Of a stretch of DNA of 35,256 bases, positions 15,001-18,080 are shown in pieces (within the stretch, counting starts at the first letter, position 1; the number at the start of each line of letters is the position of its first letter). Position numbers and translations under genes: made by a program. The notes beneath the pieces are model-generated. The model saw nothing but the letters and a program-made list of their open reading frames with translations, was not told the DNA's origin and made no database searches. The DNA is from Candidatus Omnitrophota bacterium (GTDB lineage Bacteria; Omnitrophota; Omnitrophia; Omnitrophales; Aquincolibacteriaceae). The stretch is from positions 1 to 35,256 of the forward strand of contig JACPXK010000052.1 of assembly GCA_016196565.1 (NCBI GenBank), written 5' to 3'.

Positions 15001-15468
15001 AAAGTGCCAGGCACTTTTCAGGGGGACAGGCAGTTTTTTGAGGCGTATCACTTGGCCGGATTAGTAGAAGCGGGAATCGTCATCCCGCTTGAAGGAACGG
15101 GGGCCGAATTAAAACAAGAGATCACGCGCGCGGCGGGAAGACAGCTTAAAACGCAAGACATGGTGACATTATCGATCGGCGATGAGCTTAATGAAGAAGA
15201 ACTGAAAAAATATTTAAACCTAAAATTAGATGAGGATGTGCTCGGGGTTTCCGCCACCAAGCGGGCGGATTATCCCGTGCTCTTACTGGGAGCGAAGCTT
15301 CAAGCTCAGCCGGGAGAAATCGATCATCTGGGCCCTGAAATGATAACCCGTGTTTCGAATCACCAGTGGCAGCTCCATCACACGCCGCCTTCCGAAATGA
15401 GCTTCTTATTAATCGAAGAGATACGCCGTTATCAGGCAATGGACGAAAATTTAAAATCCGCGGCGTAA
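1..15468 (+). CDS. Giant modular protein of unknown function, 5' end outside window (at least 5,155 aa)
   Basis: The frame is open from base 1 (eleven codons precede the first ATG at 34), so the gene starts upstream. I recognise no catalytic family. The protein is a chain of beta-rich-looking modules, several of them diverged copies of each other (families A-E, listed separately). Low-complexity A/P/S/T/K/G linkers separate them, for example near 2482-2541, 5131-5217, 6121-6192, 7900-7990, 9292-9378, 11050-11160 and 13465-13520. I see no transmembrane helix, sortase motif or coiled coil. I found only one Cys in the whole visible protein (codon 11947-11949, in module C2). The last ~190 residues are a unique, more globular-looking domain. 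Repeat copies keep the protein sequence while codons differ, so the frame is truly coding. Giant ORFs of this kind are known from Omnitrophota. A role in surface attachment or a cell envelope scaffold is possible, but that is inference. It is convergent with the small gene at 15517-15753. Confidence 0.93.
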   Translation, partial: KFQIDEIYWQQMQAAGIAKEGKLFDRAANKEGTPYEIEVVKSNTKQLPSETQPQPSAPTAHPGFRTDQSYKEILDDLVASGGFVEDQSPRDTTFGETLDSRSIYWDSEVAEKRFTLPVASINHVKLSLGKGNRDDVHPENPRLVFNVATNTTHPFYNITDIDAPSGRSVFEYSPAPSGSNENGFWIYQDPRTIYQIKFKKGELWFLIKDLKDEDRKKIKDQEFIFTKGEKTGRLTLKFVTLSEANASPKQYAGIFDPAGAESNPSLGPASELAAGWLDLKTAEDVVRYLDSRGDFYTRDSSVPNMLTWKRGKETVATYETETSRLSIDLRFMLLINGIYYNLYVLSSANNVLWTTLKRRDDPAPKNIISKPLNLRVMQKKGELPDYHFLVENSDIVSELPGMELGKPIPVVTSSGKPLGDFVTFDQLYYSEMAPTRDLFQVVALLWSPDAGLFPHVDSPIGRGGYKLREDLSALTVSVPDGGQERIVSKLNFEKQASTNPDPSQAIPNYQARDLEMDAMALKLGAGFISLDLNKLIEQSGLPKDSSVMGWFEVFLNEYRGMTVNRLKSTASDTILIDFHYKNLGDLILRLKEFLNFNPAFHAYVLKRMEDVLTKGIAFEGNGRKYLISFKFEDAIPDNAFKTDSQSDRPAAAVGDFETAQKPPLEILIEELQELGMETAGINNVSEFITKLKGQEGMEGLTPEDFAQRMVLLGPWADKELGLLTDAVLLDRQTNRLMIVSGIFRDLQAGGAVTENMTITDIRYSGPLSRYSKAWLDPETNTIFFLDNDRSLWALEADPVEFRKTRKKEAGMNHPKYRVLWGDTETQSAGGGSPAAPPAGAMTKPAATPEEIVRVLIEKGGFAENYQNDPFYKNRRKFSNAQIGETIWNPPDSGLNMEFAIPEINSTFYFRNVGKLGEPAYLDSSHPSIGGTITPFVFYEFEGFDIQPGAGGKKIYVFSWKTAEVTRSALEAIAELSLGQGTESQVIESFFKGKFKSGDEYQIKIGNEDLLRVQIEQTFFAIKNKADGRSAGISSDRTSMASALLFSDLGNGDKVKIIKQILVNKLGYKVVPRADSLILASSENPDSGVGFNLATGFQISDIQSDFPISSLVHPISDFEELWMGGNDHDFDDLYLVIKTKYNGRPAAWRIMKDHAVLDMANREPYDQWWEAQKAEWNLRPVTSMPPVSPAQTAAVLRAGSSLRAVTPEEIIKEFTEKGGFTKPFSSSSGLEEYGKDKVGQVIWIPRTRFWTIKLSPAQMKGNLHINQSEVHNYAASGKRVAPFSYEGFEGVSIQPEPDGKKNHVFFWRKAKVQSIKDLAILIQDYAVLGKEAKEVVEFFFQGELQSGDRYKIVVGNEAELRQEIEKILADLDNLGQILTPSQILLPVLKDWDAVHQAFKPLVKELLEFTTPERKAQILAPENIDRAYKEVIENKKKGLQFDAAIFSSMISELIKKANQTDLIIPLPLIELFEAFLAHEEYGERLRGSRINVMIAKEAEKSRRQFAQVELRAGDLKLPEISADDALYYQKMPPTLNPKILFDLLRASNEGGFSRDKTSKIERGGILPEKTGGYLGSGRKEFEEISLAVPDAADFSLFQFDIYRSKDGLEFYDTMSGITRNLDFEANYDVNFSGDSLLKVFPIPASNDSRPFQLAITGFTVNRYVKSGMVVINVYYQSPDYLPEFAQQAAALLKDFMFRSKQGIIYKIGYIPVPSSAPAPGTGPKSEVASPRAAARISKLAVTHEEIVREFSEKGEFRENFRSTPDRRVFGKVKAGELVWITRQGFQEEYLGVTMEPARAKRNLEITLGQSGTENHGNIHSFSASGNRLMPFSYEGFEGVAVEDLAGGKKMYMFHWKKAGIRIAKDLAALVKDHPDLSKAAVEIFFQGKLKSGDEYRIVLGNETELRAEIAKILADPKNFESEFAPLEVLMAALTDTNAVRQAFAPFIEKLLDPAVTNEQKAEILSPTNIDKAYKEARGSDLVYLQHFVINLIRAGWKNNMLIPLPLIELFEAFLAHEDYAEILRAAKIDILINQEAKKTRDQLNPPASNPVETGQDSPSASPRLVDGELEFGSIPDFYGYLKKEEPAKLDNGRVVVKLFDDSKASLWLQTHHITFSYKTSRPGWYFSPVDNTNTLGLGFHSGSKQHYEDPFFKFEKSRLKIWYQKNPRENGQFSYRVIVTLTLSPEQKQKLSEVLDEKAVSLDAWLKPYASPEGHRVELVLAEEQKNPPQAAAPIHKLAPSFSYVELSPTKDSQQIWEALYEPDEGPATDPNSPKARGGHKINSSDGKRLEVLDEQENRASHFVTDSPASSKGRIDFIGPFYSIFTGSNPTQPFMGTMVVDINILNEMAGLTSAETKANGDLTLDTYRGANFRTLSDYEGVTVNRRGNTILINFHYGSLDNSGTRELLRIMYPFITESFRMFVLKRLEDLFRNGISFQSNDGRNYQISFQFKEPIPANAFGYDTDEFLNSHKWMFEKSGLKFAREDASQYYFFRPIPVWPQGGIWAQLSNANYRFDILFARNQPDRKVIGYPDFESGHRMAGVNFNEGHTTFSFLSNPAIRYKGEAVRGLDFSDQSGTWVLTNEAFDFLADKLKQDQKSRDFTLTLTDPDGKIYLLSIIAENHPRAEAIIAKNQAPTSSTQSPAAAVKSKVNLTAKKKPLTAITDKLRQIQPDDDTLKELQEEMRQPFLDNAIRFAEDGEISYLRGYIYRTFSGVPDFNSFRFHPARDLIEKIGAAPPPVVREKREFSEILDWMKQEREIRLTETNGGTMTDGMMYGIEWVKDSAPAIKFAGGMVSPNEFSLNLNEGWMIAKVVRQILFEKGKKTRLSVPTSRRVEDEGFVDFVLEEGVWRLYVNEKFYAELNQTNFPLAGYYKKDGVQFAFEIIPVVSADAAANQAREKSAGPDLPEDSGAGDKAVAVLTGVMPFKSIPKLYEYAKKNGHLKKGDLLFGSNEADALNISSDGKAEQIELRLKDALGWNVFFSKARSGIWGKHEYPPSDDPKITARAGLWPRAVSIFEMPGIKERLRLEYQREEDSAGNPKIYLKIILELTAEELARFYEAYQNAELYKVTFSKPSFENWLVYDKDGHHVEIEIVDASQSRKGGKAPKAKISKGSSSTAGTAAAKPFEVDWSTVGEPALFPATIAELLSPDTSEKRWQEMLQPKFINDFVNGTFKAADSSYFDASIWAIYQSAEKQNWQHPLILAQFLDALRTHNINARDRIRFAQHDPHIDELLEKARERENQTGAEPASTKPAPGKGPKASLTTGGVLKTIDEIREYFALKAKRDKNFQKSPLSDDSLEKWFQKGGNSQGVAFERANREKDKEMNQAIFWLYQTSSSRKYYLLGIRIDEKAGQVIFGLQLKNPPGTQPDAVNIINSVAVKLENFKGIRVPPVHEAFYFEFIFDELPEELVEALQNEGLKPERWNVPALGQTWADLTVVDPEVEAWARLPIQTGTVPKGYSISEKAMDMTDVLMREFPDEDLLKRKISGKKYEIVREPSVDYQKGGKGLLLKTLPADQDQLGATQLELVTKSSAGEQRFHSLMAHPTPNPLGQGHYGSFLTLARVLSGGGAKDDLRFGYSNWEFEDDDIPGQDLGPKENLLGAYLVAPEDSGKNRPEFYIFLNQVTEEMILGLTTTAAALKRLEETETDSSRGRKSKNVVAKVSSEEFMFENENLKYVIRWNQGPETSASGSEAPSKSQSSDTAGTGGSDKGSLSVGISKSLVRAVEIWFGRNQDNFPAAAVTLMGGTDQDDFGARSLANQTMRSTFQFEPLEELPDGKNIFVEVRRHDNPSSSMVTGSRIKIVVYYTPSATEEGLLGDLSGKFAREMIENQKPAETIRQEISDIFDNLPALSGESEASVPPLSAKPEVLTDNSEMNEEFFKAVKAWLALNKTSFPQVTGTSSARDVASKAKSGINSVELATIPSEIDFRESYSLPNPSRGFSITSIRSTPPDLPSTVYRNYRLKIQVLYNSRAIRENVLAVLCDFLSARMVQDQKPPEMIRQEILGTLETSRQFSQVPKNRMQELIAFLKSRQMQQAKPENPIIFDLTSRDWDFSVWVDLENLAERSTLFTNRTNVLLFDPESNFIFAKGGVDISYTHLSRLSKAWFDPSRNAVLLVEKTFGELFEINLTTSTFKSIGRKESELSKAADRIELWDDTTSRQEGSAPANTAALSGDQIGELFLNAVKIWFAENNENFPQIIRRSSEPWAIAESGRASTVIEVIPSEISFEEESSLPEPARLLMDIEENPRPRSDSTDTYYEGSSSKMKVFYSGRTNRMNWLNQLSGVLAEKMVENKKNPEVISNEILRIHQALAEMPQVPENRMQELIDFLKAEGMEQVQLDNLERLKNLIARNPSLDGWVDKEGLLERSVLYVAKKPQFVDDKRDKALLLDPKSNVIFVMTNGTLSASGSTAELPRYVLRDMTYYYLGSFPKMWYDPNGRFLFARVFSGQESKILAMDPDTAEFEVIDMTESELESVEVRLVRLWDDTKAGTTPPTPVSKPVSLAGKALLTGNVVGVPANGVNLMDIRRLDAKFANTSDKVRKMFPSDVRVGTRDIDGKKAILITDTNNTEILGFLRDELVIRNNTRWNDKVAFTLKSKKNNFWLEVTLGGFLDSFEFNRPSATRLKAVYFVLKQDSSIKKNELYFFFESVNDLTRKFVQSFKQYLNEKNFGGQILSEDSSDNFIAENDYLRLVLAAAPASLLETEAQTFERYYPADLNGVLDYLRYEGERIVEDKTWFAFNLAEYEEERTEKLQLPVPFILDLDLVRQVVAFLLSGQDSNLFLKDESKTEQADIIDRVARDFDPEMLAYRRVAQRRRSEMRNDEDNRMLTEIEYGKESGFISSYDVTPSAEILKKIGLEGSEGIRKIEVVQNPVKKPGDNLFIHLDAEDILYSWDGLSTELGELGFNFQGESHLAIRRTNEDGTVDILIRESLFDALSADAVRESIKYANVNFVKTPLPRLTQTKFILVTPSVIGRNYGIARTIGILGAMGYKVFVPVVKVPGTFQGDRQFFEAYHLAGLVEAGIVIPLEGTGAELKQEITRAAGRQLKTQDMVTLSIGDELNEEELKKYLNLKLDEDVLGVSATKRADYPVLLLGAKLQAQPGEIDHLGPEMITRVSNHQWQLHHTPPSEMSFLLIEEIRRYQAMDENLKSAA
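1261..1944 (+). repeat. Giant-protein module B, copy 1
   Basis: Landmarks in order: LYYSEMAPTRDLFQVV, IGRGGYKL, LNEYRGMTVNR, DTILIDFHY, FHAYVLKRMEDVLTKGI, YLISFKFEDAIPDNAF. The same series appears in copy 3 (6709-7389), and more loosely in copy 2. Confidence 0.85.
1990..2469 (+). repeat. Giant-protein module D, copy 1
   Basis: A distant copy of the LWDDT module: LEILIEELQELGM, then LLDRQTNRLMIVSG, LSRYSKAWLDPETNTIFFL, and the end motif LWGDT. It lies over 9 kb from copies 2 and 3. The repeated DP-x-x-N-x-x-hydrophobic strands resemble beta-propeller-like blades; that fold guess is inference only. Confidence 0.78.
2539..3072 (+). repeat. Giant-protein module A, copy 1
   Basis: Starts with TPEEIVRVLIEKGGF, then a beta-rich stretch with YEFEGFDIQP, GGKKIYVFSWK and FFKGKFKSGDEYQI..GNE. 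These landmarks recur in order in copies 2 and 3. This copy lacks the helical tail seen in the other two. A weaker relative of its start (SYKEILDDLVASGGF) lies near 200. Confidence 0.8.
3613..4506 (+). repeat. Giant-protein module A, copy 2 with helical tail
   Basis: Starts TPEEIIKEFTEKGGF, continues with ASGKRVAPFSYEGFEGV, a DGKKNHVFFW strand and FFQGELQSGDRYKIVVGNE. A helical tail of about 130 residues follows, with PLIELFEAFLAHEEY and ending AKEAEKSRRQ. It aligns end to end with copy 3. Confidence 0.88.
4561..5130 (+). repeat. Giant-protein module B, copy 2 (diverged)
   Basis: Begins ALYYQKMPPTLNPKILFDLL and has IERGGIL, ITGFTVNRYV, VVINVYY, then LLKDFMFRSKQGIIYKI. It matches the landmark order of copies 1 and 3 but at low identity. 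The assignment rests on motif order, not on an alignment. Confidence 0.65.
5218..6120 (+). repeat. Giant-protein module A, copy 3 with helical tail
   Basis: Starts THEEIVREFSEKGEF, then ASGNRLMPFSYEGFEGV, GGKKMYMFHWKKA, FFQGKLKSGDEYRIVLGNE, and the helical tail with PLIELFEAFLAHEDY and NQEAKKTRDQ. Over the 16 identical residues IPLPLIELFEAFLAHE shared with copy 2, eight codons differ, all synonymously. The duplication is therefore old and selected at protein level. Confidence 0.9.
6193..6669 (+). repeat. Giant-protein module E, copy 1
   Basis: Begins with GSIPDFYGYLKK and contains SRPGWYFSP, LKIWYQKNPRENGQFSYRV, LTLSPEQKQKL, and ends with a GHRVELVLAE strand. It corresponds in order to the module at 8758-9291. 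Confidence 0.75.
6709..7389 (+). repeat. Giant-protein module B, copy 3
   Basis: Begins SFSYVELSPTKDSQQIWEAL and has ARGGHKI, DYEGVTVNRRGNTILINFHY, FRMFVLKRLEDLFRNGISF, YQISFQFKEPIPANAFG. Clear homology with copy 1 through the second half. Confidence 0.85.
8758..9291 (+). repeat. Giant-protein module E, copy 2
   Basis: Begins KSIPKLYEYAKKNGHLKKG, has LGWNVFFSKARSG, RLEYQREEDSAGNPKIYLK, LELTAEELARFYEAY, and ends DGHHVEIEIVDAS. Same landmark series as 6193-6669. Confidence 0.75.
11161..11553 (+). repeat. Giant-protein module C, copy 1 (without a following D)
   Basis: Pattern: LVRAVEIWFGRNQDNFP, a variable Ser-rich middle, RIKIVVYYTPSATEEGLL, KFAREMIENQKPAETIRQEI. The same order is found in copies 2 and 3. 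It is followed by a linker and then by copy 2, not by module D. Confidence 0.8.
11635..12471 (+). repeat. Giant-protein tandem unit C2-D2
   Basis: Module C2 (to 12057) has FFKAVKAWLALNKTSFPQ, IPSEIDFRESYSLPNPSR, LKIQVLYNS and ARMVQDQKPPEMIRQEIL. Module D2 (12058-12471) starts NRMQELIAFLKSRQM, has LLFDPESNFIFAK, LSKAWFDPSRNAVLLV, and ends LWDDT. C2 carries the only Cys I found (TGC at 11947-11949). Confidence 0.88.
12538..13464 (+). repeat. Giant-protein tandem unit C3-D3
   Basis: Module C3 has LNAVKIWFAENNENFPQ, IPSEISFEEESSLPEPAR, MKVFYSGR and AEKMVENKKNPEVISNEIL. Module D3 (12961-13464) starts NRMQELIDFLKAEGMEQ, has LLLDPKSNVIFVM, FPKMWYDPNGRFLFARV, and ends LWDDT. It is a direct tandem copy of 11635-12471. 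Confidence 0.9.
14896..15468 (+). other. Unique C-terminal domain of the giant protein
   Basis: About 190 residues without a copy in the window. It begins with alternating hydrophobic strands and helices (KFILVTPSVIGRNYGIART, GAMGYKVFVPVV), followed by DRQFFEAYHLAGLVEAGIV, VTLSIGDELNEEELKKYL and a His/Trp-containing tail (NHQWQLHHTPPSEM). It is richer in glycine and regular alpha/beta patterning than the preceding modules, so it may fold independently. No catalytic motif is recognised. Confidence 0.6.
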
Positions 15469-15516
15469 GTAGCTTTTCAAGCTGTTTGAGAAGGGCGGGG
15501 AGGTAAAAAATCCGGC

Positions 15517-15753
15517 TCATGAAGAGCGTTTGAAAATTTTCTTGATGCCTTTAGCCCCGCGTATTTGTTTGGCATTAGACCGCTCTTTTTTCACAAGATG
15601 ATCCAATCTCTGCAAAGCTTCATGAGAGTAAGGGCTATTATAAAAATCGATCCGTGCTTGATCATGAAGTTTACGTGCTTCTTTGGCCACTTCTTTTTTC
15701 CACCTTCTGACTTCAAGCAGCGCTTTAGACTCTCTTTCATTTTTTCTTTTCAT
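15517..15753 (-). CDS. Small basic protein, unknown function (78 aa)
   Basis: The ORF encodes a very charged, Lys/Arg-rich, mostly helical 78-residue protein (begins MKRKNERESKALLEV, ends IKKIFKRSS). I do not recognise a family. Support for a real gene comes from a GGAGG ribosome-binding site on the minus strand (complement of 15764-15768), 10 nt before the ATG. It also lies 72 nt downstream of the antitoxin gene in the same direction, so it may be the third gene of that transcript. A hairpin at 15794-15816 lies in between. It ends 48 nt from the stop of the giant gene, convergently. A nucleic-acid-binding or TA-accessory role is possible from charge and context only. Confidence 0.6.
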   Translation of the reverse strand: MKRKNERESKALLEVRRWKKEVAKEARKLHDQARIDFYNSPYSHEALQRLDHLVKKERSNAKQIRGAKGIKKIFKRSS

Positions 15754-15793
15754 AAATTAACGGCCTCCACAGAAAAAATAATTTCCATGGAAA

Positions 15794-15816
15794 ATCGAGC
15801 AAGCTAAAAGCTCGAT
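15794..15816 (-). terminator. Hairpin between antitoxin and small gene, possible weak terminator
   Basis: Perfect 7-bp stem ATCGAGC / GCTCGAT with a 9-nt loop. On the minus strand the stem is followed by a short TTTT run. It could attenuate transcription after the TA pair; the short U-tract makes full termination doubtful. Confidence 0.4.
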
Positions 15817-15825
15817 CCTATTGAT

Positions 15826-16143
15826 TTAAGCAGCTTTTTTATCTTGTTCTTTGATTTCGATGGAGAATTTAAGCCCGGCGGCGTTCAAAAGATTTTTGAT
15901 CGTGAAAAGCCCGGGGTTGCCTTTTTCGGAAAGCATGCGGTAAGCATGTTCCCGGCTGATTTGTGTTATTTTTGAAAATTTGCTCAAGCCGCCCTGGGCT
16001 TCCGCCACATCTCTTAATGCGAGCAAGAATACCCGCGGATCTTCGTCTTCGAGAGAAGCGTTCAGATAGCCTTCAGCATAACGTAAATTTTTCAGTCGAT
16101 TAATTAAATCTTCTTTATAAGTCGGGATTTTATTTTTTTTCAT
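15826..16143 (-). CDS. HTH-type antitoxin of a type II TA module (HigA/COG3636-like, 105 aa)
   Basis: Predicted DNA-binding antitoxin paired with the upstream toxin. The central part reads ALRDVAEAQGGLSKFSKI, then QISREHAYRMLSEKGNP and LLNAAGLKFSIEI. This is the typical helix-turn-helix layout of the short addiction-module antidote family that accompanies COG3657-type toxins. The chosen ATG (complement of 16141-16143) overlaps the toxin stop in an ATGA junction and has AAGGAG upstream. A longer reading from 16170 would add nine residues inside the toxin gene and is less likely. Such antitoxins usually neutralise the toxin and repress their own promoter. The extra N-terminal ~35 residues (NKIPTYKEDLINRLKN) fit the family. 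Assignment is by motif recognition only. Confidence 0.85.
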   Translation of the reverse strand: MKKNKIPTYKEDLINRLKNLRYAEGYLNASLEDEDPRVFLLALRDVAEAQGGLSKFSKITQISREHAYRMLSEKGNPGLFTIKNLLNAAGLKFSIEIKEQDKKAA

Positions 16144-16481
16144 GGAAGCCTCTCCTTGAAATTTTGCCAATAATCGTACGCTCTTTGAATGTCTTTGCCT
16201 TGCGTGGATTTATCTCCTCCGCAAAGCAGAAGAATAATCCTGTTTGCTTTTCTTCCAAAATAGACCCGATAACCGGGACCGTAGTAAATTTTCAATTCGA
16301 ATACTCCGTTGCCGACCGGTTCGCATTTCCCAAAATTACCTAAGCGGAGCCGTGCAAGGCGAGCACTAATAGTAGTTTGTGTCCGGAAATCATTCAACGA
16401 TTCAAACCATACCAGAAAAGGAGCGAGTCCATTTTTTGTTTTATAGTATTCAAGCTCCCATACTTCTTCGTGGTCCGGCAC
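16140..16481 (-). CDS. RelE/ParE-superfamily toxin (HigB-like, COG3657 type, 113 aa)
   Basis: Toxin of a toxin-first TA pair. The N-terminal segment ends FLVWFESLND, and the core ARLARLRLGNFGKCEPVG, GVFELKIYYGPGYRVYF and IILLLCGGDKSTQGKDI is characteristic of the 'addiction module killer protein' branch of the RelE/ParE fold. Members generally act on translation (mRNA cleavage at ribosomes) or on gyrase; which applies here cannot be told. Start is GTG at 16481, with GAGGAG (complement of 16490-16495) 8 nt upstream. It overlaps the antitoxin by 4 nt. A consensus promoter lies directly upstream (16498-16526). It sits between the end of the nuo operon and the giant gene. Length is normal and the frame intact. 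Confidence 0.86.
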   Translation of the reverse strand: MPDHEEVWELEYYKTKNGLAPFLVWFESLNDFRTQTTISARLARLRLGNFGKCEPVGNGVFELKIYYGPGYRVYFGRKANRIILLLCGGDKSTQGKDIQRAYDYWQNFKERLP

Positions 16482-16497
16482 TTTAAAAGCTCCTCGA

Positions 16498-16526
16498 ATT
16501 GTAGTTTATATATCACAACCTGTCAA
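16498..16526 (-). promoter_or_regulatory. Sigma-70-type promoter of the TA module, with imperfect palindrome
   Basis: On the minus strand, TTGACA (complement of 16521-16526), a 17-nt spacer and TACAAT (complement of 16498-16503). The expected start of transcription is near 16491, only ~10 nt before the GTG and within or just past the GAGGAG box. The spacer plus -10 holds an imperfect palindrome (TTGT...ACAA arms) that could be the autorepression operator. The -35 and -10 are direct observations; the operator is inference. Confidence 0.7.
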
Positions 16527-16632
16527 GCCATGAGAATACCGGAGATATAAAATATAATCAATATAATTATTTATTATAGATAATATTAAATCTCACACCT
16601 TCGGCAGAACTCTAGCCAATGGTTGGAAAAAT

Positions 16633-18075
16633 CTAAAAAATGCTGATGGATTTGGTGAGGGCGATCAGGGGTGAGGGGAAAATGCCGATCGCGGTGATGG
16701 CGATCAAAAGAAGGGCGACGGTGAAGTTGAGGACTTTGGAACTCGGGAGTGAAGCTTCGCTTGGTGAGGGGACAAGGTACATCATCCGCACGATTTTGAA
16801 ATAATAGTAAGCCGCGACGGCGCTGTTGAGGGCGGCCGCGATGGCCAGATTCACGAAGCCCGCTTCCAGGGCGGCGGCGAAAACATAAAACTTTCCGATA
16901 AATCCCGCCAGCGGCGGAAGTCCCGCCAAAGACAAAAGAAAAACCGTCATCGCAGCCGCGAGAAAGGGCGATCGCTTTGAAAGCCCCGCGTAAGCCGAGA
17001 GATCATCGCTTTCCAAATAATTAGAAACCGCGATGACTACGAGAAAGACTCCGAGATTGGTCAGCGTATAAGCGACCAAATAAATCAAAACCGCCGTGAT
17101 TCCCGTCCCAGAAAAAACCGCGACACCCATCAAAATATATCCCGCCTGCGCGATGCTCGAATACGCCAAAAGCCTTTTGATATTGGTCTGCGCCACGGCA
17201 ATGACATTGCCGAGTGTCATGGTCACGATGGATAAAATTGTAATCGTCACAGACCAATGAGGCTTGAAGCTTGAAAAGGCAATGGCGAGCACTCTCAACA
17301 AAACGGCGAATCCCAAGGCCTTGGGGCCCACGGTAAGAAAGGCCGTGACCGGAGTCGGGGCGCCTTCATAAACATCGGGGGCCCAAAGATGAAAAGGGGC
17401 CATGGAAATCTTGAAGCCGATGCCGGTGATCAGCAGTAAAAAACCGATCATGCCGATGGGTTCAAACCCCGCTTGCGTAATTTTGGCGCCGATTGCCGAA
17501 ATTTCCAAAGAACCCGTAGCACCGAATAAAAGCGACATGCCGTAAAGCATAAGGCCCGAGCAAATGCTTCCGAAAAGAAAATATTTTAGGGCGGCCTCTT
17601 TGGATCGCCCGTCTTTTTTGATAAAACCGACCAATAAATAAGAAAGGAGCGACACGAATTCTATCGCCAGGAAAATCATCAGAAGATTGGTGGAAGAAGC
17701 CATCAGGATCAATCCGAAGGCCATGAAAAGGAAAAGCGAAGTGAATTCACCCCGCATTTTTTCTTGCAAAGGCGGATAGGTGTAGCCTGCCAAAAGTGAG
17801 ACGGCGACAATACCGAGCGCGCCGTAACGGAAAAAATGAGTGAAACGGTCGAGGGTGAAAAATCCGAAGAAAAGGGGATGGGCTTCGGACGGCGCGGAAG
17901 CAAAAAATCCGGCAATCACCAAAGTGGCCAGGGCGAGGACAAATACCTGATTCCCTGCCGAAGGCCGGCCCTCTGGGCTATTCTTCGAGAAAAAATCCAC
18001 CACCAGCACCAAAAAAGCGCCGGCTAGCAGAATGGATTCGGGAAGAAAGAATTTTAAACTATCAAGTGCGTTCAC
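16633..18075 (-). CDS. nuoN: NADH-quinone oxidoreductase subunit N (480 aa)
   Basis: Antiporter-like proton-pumping membrane subunit of complex I. It has about 14 hydrophobic helices. Family landmarks are LLMIFLAIEFVSLLSYLL (with the conserved Glu), FKISMAPFHLWAPDVYEGAPTP and YSSIAQAGYILMGVAVF, plus the Lys/Glu residues in these helices used for proton transfer. GTG at 18075 is chosen because hydrophobic NuoN sequence begins there (NALDSLKFFLPES), the preceding gene stops only 5 nt earlier, and GGAG precedes it. The longer frame from 18234 lies inside nuoM. It is the last gene of the nuo operon. After its stop I see AT-rich sequence but no convincing terminator before the TA promoter. Confidence 0.95.
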   Translation of the reverse strand: MNALDSLKFFLPESILLAGAFLVLVVDFFSKNSPEGRPSAGNQVFVLALATLVIAGFFASAPSEAHPLFFGFFTLDRFTHFFRYGALGIVAVSLLAGYTYPPLQEKMRGEFTSLFLFMAFGLILMASSTNLLMIFLAIEFVSLLSYLLVGFIKKDGRSKEAALKYFLFGSICSGLMLYGMSLLFGATGSLEISAIGAKITQAGFEPIGMIGFLLLITGIGFKISMAPFHLWAPDVYEGAPTPVTAFLTVGPKALGFAVLLRVLAIAFSSFKPHWSVTITILSIVTMTLGNVIAVAQTNIKRLLAYSSIAQAGYILMGVAVFSGTGITAVLIYLVAYTLTNLGVFLVVIAVSNYLESDDLSAYAGLSKRSPFLAAAMTVFLLSLAGLPPLAGFIGKFYVFAAALEAGFVNLAIAAALNSAVAAYYYFKIVRMMYLVPSPSEASLPSSKVLNFTVALLLIAITAIGIFPSPLIALTKSISIF

Positions 18076-18080
18076 CGGGT

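Noticed and set aside
1..15468. Giant ORF as an assembly or frameshift artefact, or several fused genes
   Set aside because: No stop in over 5,100 codons, uniform codon use, repeated modules in the same frame, and no internal SD-ATG pairs that would mark separate genes.
15469..15516. AGCTT/AAGCT hairpin after the giant gene as terminator
   Set aside because: Stem of only 5 bp with a 3-nt loop and no T-run after it on either strand.
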